Shown in pieces: positions 8,579 through 16,408 of a stretch of DNA of 32,713 nucleotides. Source of the DNA: Halobacteriales archaeon QS_5_68_33 (GTDB lineage Archaea > Halobacteriota > Halobacteria > Halobacteriales > Haloarculaceae). The notes beneath the pieces are model-generated. The model saw nothing but the letters and a program-made list of their open reading frames with translations, ran no database searches and had not been told where the DNA came from. The stretch is taken from contig PXRS01000042.1 in assembly GCA_003023785.1 (NCBI GenBank), forward strand, positions 1-32,713, written 5' to 3'. The translations under genes were made by a program, and so were the position numbers. Position 1 is the stretch's first letter, and each line of letters starts with the position of its first letter.

Positions 8579-9618
8579 TCGAACGATTCTCGGTGCCGCT
8601 CTCGTCGCCGCTGTCCACCGCCGCGGGCGCGATCAGCGAGCGCCAGGGATTCCTCGTCGGATACGACCACCGCGGGGTGACGGGCCTGGGCGAGGCGACG
8701 CCCCTCCCGGGCTGGACCGAAGCCATCGAGGAGTGCGAGCGGGCGCTCGAAGCCGCGCTCGCGGCGGGAGCGGGCGGCGCCCACAGCGAGGCGTTGCTGA
8801 CGATGGACGCCGACCGGGTGCCGGCCGCGCGCCACGGCTTCGCGACGGCGTTGCTCGACGCCGACGCGCGTGCCGACGGCGTCCCCCTCTACCGGTGGTT
8901 CGACGACGCGCGCCGCGTCGATAGCGTGCCGGTCAACGCCACCGTCGGCGACGGGGACCGCGAGGAGACGGTCGTCGCGGCGCGCGCGGCGGTCGAGGCC
9001 GGGTTCGACTGTCTCAAGTGCAAGGTGGGCGCCCGCGACGTCGACGCCGACGTCGAGCGTATCCGGGCAGTCCGGGAGGCCATCGGCGGTGACGTCGCGA
9101 TCAGACTCGACGCCAACGGTGCCTGGGACCGCGAGACCGCTCGTCGCGCCCTGGACGCGTTCGAACCGCTCGAGGTCGCCTACGTCGAACAGCCCCTCCC
9201 CGCCGGGGAGATAGACGGACTGGCCGACCTGCGCGAGCGGTCGGTCGGCGTCGGTGTCGCCGTCGACGAGACGCTCGTCGACCACCGGCTCGCCGACGTG
9301 CTGGACGCCGGGGCCGCCGACGTCCTGATGCTGAAACCGATGGTGCTGGGCGGCCCGGGCACCGCCCACACGGTCGCGATGCGGGCCCGCGAACTCGGGG
9401 TCGACCCCGTCGTGACCACGACGGTGGACACCGTCGTCGCGCGCACGGCGGCGGTCCACGTCGCCGCGGCGATTCCCGACGTCCGGCCCTGTGGCCTCGC
9501 GACGGCGGATCTGCTCGCCGAGGACATAGGGCCGGACCCCGCTCCCGTCGCGAACGGTCGGATCGCGGTTCCGCAGGACCCGGGGCTCGGCCTCGACTGC
9601 GCGGAGGTCACCCCGTGA
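8575..9618 (+). CDS. menC: o-Succinylbenzoate synthase (MenC)
   Basis: This 347-residue member of the enolase superfamily has the expected active site: Lys pair in LKCKVG (148, 150), metal ligands Asp in RLDANG (179), Glu in VEQPLP (205) and the Asp/Glu of VDETL (231-232), and the second acid/base Lys in LMLKPM (254). It dehydrates SHCHC to o-succinylbenzoate. Related enzymes act as N-acylamino-acid racemases, but the position between menA and menE supports MenC. The ATG overlaps the menA stop (ATGA), and its 3' end overlaps the GTG of menE. Confidence 0.92.
   Translation: MIERFSVPLSSPLSTAAGAISERQGFLVGYDHRGVTGLGEATPLPGWTEAIEECERALEAALAAGAGGAHSEALLTMDADRVPAARHGFATALLDADARADGVPLYRWFDDARRVDSVPVNATVGDGDREETVVAARAAVEAGFDCLKCKVGARDVDADVERIRAVREAIGGDVAIRLDANGAWDRETARRALDAFEPLEVAYVEQPLPAGEIDGLADLRERSVGVGVAVDETLVDHRLADVLDAGAADVLMLKPMVLGGPGTAHTVAMRARELGVDPVVTTTVDTVVARTAAVHVAAAIPDVRPCGLATADLLAEDIGPDPAPVANGRIAVPQDPGLGLDCAEVTP
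9603..9608 (+). promoter_or_regulatory. Shine-Dalgarno site of menE inside menC
   Basis: GGAGGT lies 6 nt before the GTG at 9615. Because menE overlaps menC, the site supports internal initiation there and decides the GTG start. Confidence 0.6.
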
Positions 9619-11246
9619 CGCTGCCCGGCCCCGCCGAGTGGCCGGTCGAGAACCCGCTCGGGGACCCGTCGGCTGACCTACTCCGCGAGCGGGCGAACGT
9701 GACGCCCGACGCGACGGCCGTTCTCGACGCCGATGCCGGCGACACCTGGACATACGCCACACTCGACGAGCGGGTGTCGCGGCGCACCGCACGACTGGCA
9801 GCACGTCTCGACGCCGCCGACGGCCGCCACAACCCGGCCGACGCGCAGGGGAGCCTCCCGGACGGTCGCGTCGGGCTCCTCGCCGGCACCCGGCCGGCGT
9901 TCGCAGAGGTGTACTTCGCGACCGGACGCCTCGGCGCGTCGGTGGTCCCGCTCAACGTCGAACTGCCGGTCGAAACCCTCCGGGACCAGGCCCGGCGGGC
10001 CGCCGTGGACTGCCTGGTCTGTGAGTCCGCCACGGAGCCCCTCGCGACCGACATCGTGCCGGAGAGCGCCCCGGTCGTGTCCGTCGACCCGCCGACACGT
10101 GACCGCGTCGCGTCGGTCGCGCTCGACGAGTCGATGCCGGACTCCGCGCCCGCATCCCCGGAGCGCGCCCTCGGCGCCGACCGGGTCGTCATGTTCACCT
10201 CGGGGACGACGGGCGACCCGAAGGGCGTCAGACTCACCCGCCGGAACCTCGTCGCGAGCGCCGTCGGGTCGGCGTTCCGCCTCGGCGTCGAACCGAACGA
10301 CCGGTGGTTGGTCTGTCTCCCGATGTATCACATGGGCGGGCTCGCCCCGCTCGTCCGGTCGACGCTCTACGGCACCACGACGGTTATCCAGCGGTCGTTC
10401 GACGCCGAAAGAGCCGCCGCCGCCCTCGACGGCTACGACGTGACCGGCGTCTCGCTCGTCCCGACGATGCTCCACCGGTTGCTCGACGCCGGATGGCACC
10501 CCCCCGGGACGCTCCGGTCCGTCCTCCTGGGGGGCGCGCCCGCGTCCGAGGAACTGCTCACCGGTGCGCTCGACCGGGGGGTCCCCGTCTACCCCACGTA
10601 CGGCACGACGGAGACCGCGTCGCAGGTAGCGACCGCCACCCCCCAGGAGGCACGTGACCACCCCGGCACGGTCGGGCGGCCGCTCCGCGGGACGGACGTC
10701 TCGATACTGCCCGCGGGTGGCGGCGACGACACCGACACCGACGCAACCACGCCGGTCGACCCCGGCGAGACCGGCGAGATAGTCGTCTCGGGGCCGACGG
10801 TCACGCCAGGGTATCTCGACGAGACACAGACCGCGGCGGCGTTCGGCCCGCGCGGGTTCCACACGGGCGACATCGGCTATCCGGACGACGGCCGCCTGTG
10901 GGTCCTCGGCAGGCTCGACGACCGCATCCACACCGGCGGGGAGAACGTCCACCCGGCAGCGGTGGCCGACGCGCTGACCGACCTGCCCCCGGTGGCCGAG
11001 GCGGTCGTCGTCGGCCTCCCGGACGCCGAGTGGGGCGAGCGCGTCGCCGCGCTGGTCGTCGCCGCCGAGTCCGGCGAGCCCCCGACGCCGGGCGGAATCC
11101 GTGACGCGCTCCGCGGGCGGGTCTCCGACTACGCCCGCCCGAAGACCGTCGCCGTCGCCGACGAACTCCCGCGGACGGCGTCGGGGACCGTCGACCGGGA
11201 GGCCGTCAGGGAGCGACTCGCCGACGACGCGTCGAGCGGTGACTGA
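9615..11246 (+). CDS. menE: o-Succinylbenzoate-CoA ligase (MenE)
   Basis: The 543-residue protein is an ANL-family adenylate-forming enzyme. Visible motifs are the P-loop MFTSGTTGDPKG (193-204), YHMGG, YGTTETAS, and HTGDIGYPDDGRLWVLGRLDD with the hinge region, followed by GENVHP. It activates o-succinylbenzoate to its CoA ester. The start is the GTG at 9615, overlapping the menC stop and preceded by GGAGGT. One oddity is in the C-terminal A10 motif: it reads LPRTASGTVDRE, with Thr (about 525) where most family members have the catalytic Lys. The adenylation step may therefore use another residue. Position and length support MenE; other acyl-CoA ligases are less likely. Confidence 0.88.
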   Translation: MTLPGPAEWPVENPLGDPSADLLRERANVTPDATAVLDADAGDTWTYATLDERVSRRTARLAARLDAADGRHNPADAQGSLPDGRVGLLAGTRPAFAEVYFATGRLGASVVPLNVELPVETLRDQARRAAVDCLVCESATEPLATDIVPESAPVVSVDPPTRDRVASVALDESMPDSAPASPERALGADRVVMFTSGTTGDPKGVRLTRRNLVASAVGSAFRLGVEPNDRWLVCLPMYHMGGLAPLVRSTLYGTTTVIQRSFDAERAAAALDGYDVTGVSLVPTMLHRLLDAGWHPPGTLRSVLLGGAPASEELLTGALDRGVPVYPTYGTTETASQVATATPQEARDHPGTVGRPLRGTDVSILPAGGGDDTDTDATTPVDPGETGEIVVSGPTVTPGYLDETQTAAAFGPRGFHTGDIGYPDDGRLWVLGRLDDRIHTGGENVHPAAVADALTDLPPVAEAVVVGLPDAEWGERVAALVVAAESGEPPTPGGIRDALRGRVSDYARPKTVAVADELPRTASGTVDREAVRERLADDASSGD

Positions 11247-11309
11247 CGGGACACACCCTTGCCTGCGGTAGCAGAAGTTGTATTAATCACTACGCCGCCG
11301 CGGAATGAG

Positions 11310-11468
11310 GAGGTCGGCGACGCCGACCTCCCTTTCGATGACGGCCGGTGACCCAAGCACCGCAGGCCGAAGGCCGAGGAGCGTGGTTCGAAAGAGCGTA
11401 GCTCTTTCGTCATCCCGAAGATCTCCGATTTTCGGCGACAGCGAATCGCCCGAGTCGAACGGCTCGGG
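11310..11468. repeat. Cluster of short perfect hairpins in the menE-NRDE gap
   Basis: This 322-bp gap (11247-11568) has no clear gene. It contains three 9-bp hairpins with 3-nt loops: GAGGTCGGC/GCCGACCTC (11310-11330), CGAAAGAGC/GCTCTTTCG (11389-11409) and CCGAAGATC/GATTTTCGG (11415-11435, one G-T pair). A weaker one, CCCGAG/CTCGGG, lies at 11449-11468. The word CTGCGGTAG occurs on both sides (about 11263 and 11482) as a direct repeat. This could be a structured RNA, an insertion-element remnant or a terminator cluster. Confidence 0.55.
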
Positions 11469-11536
11469 GCTTTCATGCTGTCTGCGGTAGTTGCAGTTGG
11501 ACTCTTATCTGAACAGTGCCTTGCCTACCCCCGTCG

Positions 11537-11543
11537 GGTTTAA
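11537..11543 (+). promoter_or_regulatory. TATA box of the NRDE gene
   Basis: GGTTTAAT lies about 26-32 nt before the GTG at 11569, fitting a leaderless haloarchaeal promoter and supporting that GTG as the start. Confidence 0.55.
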
Positions 11544-11568
11544 TCCGATTGGCCTCCTACGGGGGTCC

Positions 11569-12309
11569 GTGTGCACGCTCGTCTTCGCCTGGCAGGTGTT
11601 CCCCGACGCACCGGTCGTGGCGGCGGCCAACCGCGACGAACTGCTCGACCGGCCGTCGGAGCCACCCTCGGTGATCGGCGAGGAGCCGGGCGTCGTCGCG
11701 CCGCGCGACGCCGAGGCCGGCGGCACCTGGATCGGCTACAACGAACGCGGGGTGCTCGTCGCGATCACGAACCGCTGGACGGACCGCGACGTGACCGGCG
11801 AGCGCTCGCGCGGCCTGCTCGTCCGTGACGCGCTGGGGCAGGGCTCCGCCGAAGAGGCCGCGCGCCTCGTCGAGCGCGAACTCGACGAGCGCGAGTACGA
11901 GAGGTTCAACCTCGTTCTCGCGGATGCCCGGGCGGCCGTCTACGTCGAGTACGACGGCGCGAGACGCGTCCGGAACTTCGACCCGGGCGTCCACGTCGTC
12001 GTCAACGTCGGTGCCGACGGGGACTACACCGTTCCCGCCGAGCGACAGGCAGCTGCCGAGCAGCAAGCCGAGAACGCCGACAGCGTCGCGGCCGCGCTCG
12101 TGCCGGAACCGGGCGAGACGAGCAGTTCCTGGCTCGACAGGGCCGCCGACGTCGTCTCCGACCACCAGTACGGTGTCTGCGTCCACCGCGACCGGTTCGG
12201 GACGCGCTCGTCGTCGCTCATAACCCTCGGCCGGCAGGGGACGACCTACCGGTACGCCGACGGGCCGCCCTGCGAGACGGACTACCGGCGGGTCGAAAGC
12301 CAGGTTTAA
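11569..12309 (+). CDS. NRDE (TANGO2) family protein
   Basis: The 246-residue protein shows the family signature early: MCTLVF at the N-terminus and AANRDE at 19-24, followed by GGTWIGYNERG. The Cys right after the start would be the N-terminal residue once Met is removed, as in Ntn-hydrolase-like members. The biochemical role of TANGO2 proteins is not settled; haem handling and metabolite repair have been proposed in eukaryotes. The frame is open from 11491, but the GTG at 11569 gives the conserved Cys2 and has a TATA box at the right distance. The upstream translation is not family-like. Confidence 0.85.
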   Translation: MCTLVFAWQVFPDAPVVAAANRDELLDRPSEPPSVIGEEPGVVAPRDAEAGGTWIGYNERGVLVAITNRWTDRDVTGERSRGLLVRDALGQGSAEEAARLVERELDEREYERFNLVLADARAAVYVEYDGARRVRNFDPGVHVVVNVGADGDYTVPAERQAAAEQQAENADSVAAALVPEPGETSSSWLDRAADVVSDHQYGVCVHRDRFGTRSSSLITLGRQGTTYRYADGPPCETDYRRVESQV

Positions 12310-12310
12310 A
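12305..12310 (+). promoter_or_regulatory. TATA box of the wHTH gene at 12336
   Basis: TTTAAA lies 26-31 nt before the ATG at 12336 and overlaps the TAA stop of the NRDE gene, so the second gene has its own leaderless promoter. Confidence 0.6.
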
Positions 12311-12335
12311 CGGCGTTGCCGACGTAGTGCCTCCT

Positions 12336-12680
12336 ATGGCTGTTGCCGAGGACGACCTCAACGAGGACGAGCGCGCGGGACTCGCACTCATCCGGGAGAC
12401 CGGGGGGATCCACCAGAGCGACTTCTGGAAGGAACTGGACGTCGGCTCCCGCAAGGGCAGCCGCATCGCCGAGTCGCTAGCCGAACAGGACCTCATCCAG
12501 CGCGAGGAGACGGTCTACGACGGTCACAACACGTACCACCTCACGCCGGCGCCCCGCGACCTCGACTTCTCGCTTCTGATGGCCGGCGACCAGCTCTCGC
12601 CGTTCATCGGCGACGAGGAGGTCGACGCCCACTCCGACACCTTCTCGCAGTGGGTGATGAGCCTCGCGTACGAGGACTGA
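12336..12680 (+). CDS. Small winged helix-turn-helix protein
   Basis: This acidic 114-residue protein has a wHTH fold: EDERAGLALIRETGGIHQSDFWKELDV (first helices), SRKGSRIAESLAEQDLIQREE (recognition helix) and a wing DGHNTYHLTP. It resembles the small IclR/MarR-like regulators common in haloarchaea. Its DNA targets and ligand are unknown. The ATG at 12336 fits the TATA box at 12305-12310; a GTG 9 nt upstream is less likely. Its TGA is followed within 3 bp by a partial copy of the 104-bp palindromic element family. Confidence 0.72.
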   Translation: MAVAEDDLNEDERAGLALIRETGGIHQSDFWKELDVGSRKGSRIAESLAEQDLIQREETVYDGHNTYHLTPAPRDLDFSLLMAGDQLSPFIGDEEVDAHSDTFSQWVMSLAYED

Positions 12681-12682
12681 TG

Positions 12683-12750
12683 CGGTCGGGTGACAGCGTT
12701 TCTCCGGACCGGACTGGCGGGGTATCGTCGAGTCTCTCGTGACGAACACC
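12683..12750. repeat. Partial copy of the 104-bp palindromic element
   Basis: From 12695, 37 bases are identical to the inner part of the complete element at 27430-27533, followed after one mismatch by TCTCTCGTGA. The left end is missing, about eight bases are deleted near 12690, and the right terminal repeat has decayed (GACGAACACC instead of GATAAACAC). It begins directly after the stop codon of the wHTH gene. Confidence 0.8.
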
Positions 12751-12793
12751 GGGTCGGGTCGGACCGTCCCCCCGACCCCGGGAGCGTGGCTCA

Positions 12794-12800
12794 CCTATTT
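12794..12800 (+). promoter_or_regulatory. TATA-like box of acd
   Basis: CCTATTT lies 27-33 nt before the ATG at 12827, a typical leaderless spacing. Confidence 0.45.
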
Positions 12801-12826
12801 CACCGCCCCGGTCGAACCGGCGAGCG

Positions 12827-14929
12827 ATGGGCGAACTCGCGCGACTGTTCGGACCCGAACGAGTCGCTGTCGTCGGCGCGACCGAGAGCGAGGGGTCGGT
12901 CGGGCGCGCGGTGACCGAGAACCTCCTCGCCGAGTTCGACGGCGAGGTGTTCGCCGTCAACCCGACGAAAGACGAGGTGCTCGGCCTGCCGTGTCACGAC
13001 GCGCTCGGCGACCTCTCGAACGTGGACGTCGCGGTGGTAGTGATCCCGCCGTCCGTCGCGCTGGACGTGATCCGCGAGGCGGGCGAGACCGGCATCGGGA
13101 ACGTCGTCGTCATCACGGCGGGCTTCGGCGAGGCCGGGACCGAAGGCGCCGAACGGGAGCGTGAACTCCGCGAGATCGCGACGGAGTACGACCTCAATCT
13201 CGTCGGCCCCAACAGCCTGGGGATCATGAACACAGCCCGGGGACTCAACGCGACGTTCGGTCCCGAGAGCCCGGCCCCGGGGTCGATATCGTTCATGAGC
13301 CAGTCGGGCGCGTTCGTGACCGCCGTCGTCGACCGGGCAAACGACCGCGACCTCGGGTTCAAGGACGTCGTCTCGGTCGGCAACAAGGCCGTCCTCGACG
13401 AGAGCGACTTCGTCGCCGAGTGGGGCGACGACCCCGACACCGACGTTATCCTCGGCTACCTGGAGGACGTCGTCGACGGTCGGTCGTTCCTGGAGGCGGC
13501 CCGCGAAGTCACGCGGGAGACGCCGATGGTCGTCGTCAAGTCCGGTCGCACCGAGGCGGGCGCCTCGGCCGCGGCCTCCCACACCGGCGCGATGGCCGGC
13601 AGCGAACGGGCTTACGAGGCCGCCTTCGAGCAGGCGGGCGTCCTGCGCGTCTCGACGGTCCAGGAACTGTTCGACTACGCGAGCATCCTCGCGGGCCAGC
13701 CGCTGCCCGAGACCGACGGCGTCGCCATCGTCACGAACGCGGGCGGCCCGGGGGTGATGACGACCGACGCCGTCGGCGACGCTGGCCTCTCGCTGGCCTC
13801 CTTCGCCGACGAGACGGTCGACGCCTTCCAGGCGGCGCTACCCGACGGCGCGAACGTTTACAACCCGGTCGACATCATCGGCGATGCCCCGATAGAGCGC
13901 TTCCGGGAGGCGCTCGACATCGCGCTCGCCGACCCGAACGTCGGCGCGACGGTCGTCGTCGCCTGCCCGACCGCGACCTTCGAGTTCGCGGACCTCGCCG
14001 AGTCCGTCGCGGAGCGACAGGCCGAGCACGAGACCCCGATGGCGGTGACGCTCATGGGCGGGTCCTCGACGCGTGCCGCCAGCGAACGCCTCGCCGAGGC
14101 CGGCATCCCGACGTACTTCGACCCGGCACGCGCGGTCGCGAGCCTGGACGCGCTCCGGGAGTACCGCGAGGTCCGGGACCGCGAGCGGGTCGGACCCCGC
14201 AGCTACGACGTCGACCGCGAGCGCGCCCGGTCCATCATCAGGACTGCCGCCGACCGGGGTGCGACCCGACTCGGCGTCGAGGCGATGGACCTGCTGGCGG
14301 CCTACGGTATCCCGATACCGGAGGGCGAGGTCGTCTCGGGCCGCGCGGCGGCCGCCGAGGCAACCGAGCGCATCGGCGACGGCGAGGACGTCGTCATGAA
14401 GATCGTCAGCCCGGACATTCTCCACAAATCCGACATCGGCGGCGTCGCCGTCGGCGTCCCGCCCCGGGAAGCCGGAGACACCTACGAGGCCCTCGTGACA
14501 CGGGCGCGCAACTACCAGCCCGACGCGACCATCCTGGGCGTGCAGGTCCAGAAACTGCGCAACACGGACGCGGGCGTCGAGACCATCGTCGGCATCAACC
14601 GCGACCCGAGTTTCGGCCCGCTGGTCCTGTTCGGCCTGGGCGGCATCTTCGTCGAGGTGCTGGAGGACGCTACCGTCCGGGTGGCGCCGGTCGCCGAACC
14701 CGACGTCCGGGAGATGCTCGACGACATCGAGGCCGCGCCGCTGTTGCGGGGGGCGCGGGGCCGCGACCCGGTCGACGAGACCGCGCTCGTCGAGGTCATC
14801 GGGCGGGTCTCGCAGCTGGCAACGGACTTCCCCGCCATCGTGGAACTGGACGTCAACCCGCTGGTCGCGACGGCCGACGGCGCGACGGCCCTGGACCTGC
14901 GACTCACCATCGACCCGGAAAAAGCATGA
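12827..14929 (+). CDS. acd: ADP-forming acetate-CoA ligase (fused alpha-beta)
   Basis: The 700-residue protein has the domain order of haloarchaeal Acd: CoA-binding Rossmann domain (1-130, VAVVGATESEGSVGRAV), succinyl-CoA-ligase-like domains with the phosphohistidine loop SHTGAMAG (His 252), and a C-terminal ATP-grasp domain (about 475-700; VVMKIVSPDILHKSDIGGV, GLGGIFVEVLED, ELDVNPLV). It turns acetyl-CoA or another acyl-CoA plus ADP and phosphate into the acid, CoA and ATP in the cytoplasm. Preference for acetyl-CoA is inferred, not visible. The ATG at 12827 gives the usual N-terminus. The stop overlaps the next gene's ATG, so the two are probably translated together. Confidence 0.9.
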   Translation: MGELARLFGPERVAVVGATESEGSVGRAVTENLLAEFDGEVFAVNPTKDEVLGLPCHDALGDLSNVDVAVVVIPPSVALDVIREAGETGIGNVVVITAGFGEAGTEGAERERELREIATEYDLNLVGPNSLGIMNTARGLNATFGPESPAPGSISFMSQSGAFVTAVVDRANDRDLGFKDVVSVGNKAVLDESDFVAEWGDDPDTDVILGYLEDVVDGRSFLEAAREVTRETPMVVVKSGRTEAGASAAASHTGAMAGSERAYEAAFEQAGVLRVSTVQELFDYASILAGQPLPETDGVAIVTNAGGPGVMTTDAVGDAGLSLASFADETVDAFQAALPDGANVYNPVDIIGDAPIERFREALDIALADPNVGATVVVACPTATFEFADLAESVAERQAEHETPMAVTLMGGSSTRAASERLAEAGIPTYFDPARAVASLDALREYREVRDRERVGPRSYDVDRERARSIIRTAADRGATRLGVEAMDLLAAYGIPIPEGEVVSGRAAAAEATERIGDGEDVVMKIVSPDILHKSDIGGVAVGVPPREAGDTYEALVTRARNYQPDATILGVQVQKLRNTDAGVETIVGINRDPSFGPLVLFGLGGIFVEVLEDATVRVAPVAEPDVREMLDDIEAAPLLRGARGRDPVDETALVEVIGRVSQLATDFPAIVELDVNPLVATADGATALDLRLTIDPEKA

Positions 14930-16044
14930 ACCCGATCTTCGTCACCTCGACCGAGGAAGGCACAGGCAAGACGGCCATCGCGGTGGCCATCGCGAAACTC
15001 GCACAGGACGCCGGCCGCGACGTCGGCTACTTCAAGCCCAAGGGGACGCGACTGCGCAGTCCGGTCGGCAAGACACGCGACGAGGACCCGCTGCTCGCGA
15101 TGGAGGTGCTGGGGATCGAGGCCGACCTCGCCGACCTCGAACCGGTCGTCTACTCGCCGGCGTTCGTCGAGGAGGCGATCCGCGGCGGCGTCGACCCCGG
15201 CGAGATACGCGACCGCGTCCGCGACCGCTACGATGCCGTCGCCGCCGACCGAGACCTCGTCGTCGTGGAGGGTGGCGGCCGCGCCACGACCGGCGGCATC
15301 GTCGACCTCACCGACCCCGACGTCGCCGAGCTGCTCGACGCCCGCGTCGTGGTGGTGGCGACGTACGGCAAACCCGGCGACGCCGACGAGGTACTCGCGG
15401 CGGCCGACCGCTTCGGCGACCGCCTGGGGGGCGTCGTGTTCAACGCCGTCGCCGACGCCGACCGCGACTCGCTGACGACCGACGTCGTGCCCTTCCTCGA
15501 AGGCCGGGGCGTGCCGGTCCTGGGGATCGTCCCCCGCGTCACCGAACTCGCCGGAGTGACCGTCGAGGAACTCGCCGACGCAGTCGGCGCGGAGAACCTG
15601 ACGCCGACGGTCCCGGCCGACGGGTTCGTCGAGCGGTTCACCGTCGGCGCGATGGGCAGCGACACCGCGCTCCCCCACTTCCGGCGCCTCCAGCACGCCG
15701 CCATGATAACCGGCGGCGACCGCTCGGAGATCCAGGCCGCCGCCCTTCAGGCCCCGGGCGTCGAGTGCCTCCTCCTGACCGGCGGGCTCAGGCCGTCGAG
15801 CGCCATCCTCGGGAAGGCTACCGACGCCGGCGTCCCGGCCCTGCTCGTCCGGTCGGACACCAAGGCCACCGTCGACCGGGTCGAGGACGTCCTCCACACG
15901 GGCCGGACCCGGGACACCGGGACAGTCGAACGGATGGTCGGGCTGCTCGGCGACCACGCCGACCTCGACTCGCTCCTCGCGGGCCGGGACGGCGACACGA
16001 GTGCCGACAGCGACCCCGACCGGGGCGAGGGCGGGAGCGGGTGA
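14926..16044 (+). CDS. Pta-like P-loop/DRTGG-domain protein (COG0857 N-terminal type)
   Basis: The 372-residue protein starts with a dethiobiotin-synthetase-like P-loop, STEEGTGKT (8-16), and has an acidic switch at VVVEGGG. The C-terminal half, with MITGGDRSEIQAAAL and LLTGGLRPSS, fits a DRTGG domain. Together they match the regulatory half of long phosphotransacetylases, without the catalytic C-terminal domain. It overlaps acd (ATGA). In haloarchaea this gene commonly follows acd, so a role in controlling acetyl-CoA/acetate interconversion is plausible. The frame is open far upstream, but that part is antisense-like shadow of acd. It should not be annotated as phosphotransacetylase or BioD. 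Confidence 0.82.
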   Translation: MNPIFVTSTEEGTGKTAIAVAIAKLAQDAGRDVGYFKPKGTRLRSPVGKTRDEDPLLAMEVLGIEADLADLEPVVYSPAFVEEAIRGGVDPGEIRDRVRDRYDAVAADRDLVVVEGGGRATTGGIVDLTDPDVAELLDARVVVVATYGKPGDADEVLAAADRFGDRLGGVVFNAVADADRDSLTTDVVPFLEGRGVPVLGIVPRVTELAGVTVEELADAVGAENLTPTVPADGFVERFTVGAMGSDTALPHFRRLQHAAMITGGDRSEIQAAALQAPGVECLLLTGGLRPSSAILGKATDAGVPALLVRSDTKATVDRVEDVLHTGRTRDTGTVERMVGLLGDHADLDSLLAGRDGDTSADSDPDRGEGGSG

Positions 16045-16167
16045 CCGGCCCCTTCTGGTCGGCCCTGCTCTCACCGCCGCGAGGGGGTGAACCGGTCGAA
16101 GCGACGGTTCGATGTCACGTTCCGCGAGCGACTCGCCGGAAACGGGGCCACAGCGGGGTGAGCGATG

Positions 16168-16275
16168 CCGAATTCTTATTGCGCTCGAAACCCTCGTTTC
16201 CGTTGGAGCCTGACGGCTCCGTAGTGTCACACGCTGGGGCTACCCCGCCCCACGTTTCCCCTGTGCGCTGATTCG
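16168..16275. other. Gene-free stretch with TATA-like box and hairpins
   Basis: The gap 16045-16408 has no coding sequence. A TATA-like TTCTTATT near 16173 is followed by two hairpins: GGAGCC-TGAC-GGCTCC (16205-16220) and GGGGC/GCCCC (16236-16251). GTTTCC occurs near 16196 and GTTTCCC near 16254. A small untranslated RNA is possible. The right end of the gap holds the 74-bp element at 16333-16406. Confidence 0.3.
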
Positions 16276-16332
16276 ACGGCCAGCGGCGGCCGTCTCGGTG
16301 TTGTTGACCGCGCTGCCGGCAACCGCCTCATA

Positions 16333-16406
16333 CGGTCGGTCGACTGTTTACCGGTACAACCGCACGACTGCGTGCGGTCGATCCGGAACAGACCGACAGC
16401 GATCAG
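16333..16406. repeat. 74-bp TA-flanked palindromic element (CGGTCG family)
   Basis: The element starts CGGTCGGTCGAC and ends GCGATCAG, with TA on both sides (16331-16332 and 16407-16408) inside CTCATA and TATCAG. Its exact middle is a hairpin, CCGCACG-ACTG-CGTGCGG (16361-16378). TACCGGTA and ATCCGGAAC are shared with the 74-bp copies at 20246 and 29834. Its ends match each other poorly, so it is a diverged copy. Position 16409 begins the bioB stop codon. Confidence 0.75.
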
Positions 16407-16408
16407 TA

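Noticed and set aside
8332-9804. 490-codon minus-strand frame opposite menC
   Set aside because: It is antisense to a well-supported enzyme and has Arg-rich composition without motifs.
12690-12826. Short frames reading as TRDSTIPRQSGPEK-like peptides here and at 27480-27530
   Set aside because: They are translations of the 104-bp repeat element, not genes.
13420-14925. Long open frame running into the Pta-like gene
   Set aside because: It lies over acd in another frame and its translation is Arg/Gly-rich; the real protein starts at ATG 14926.
14512-16230. 572-codon minus-strand frame opposite acd and the Pta-like gene
   Set aside because: It is a shadow frame caused by high GC at third codon positions; no domain is visible.
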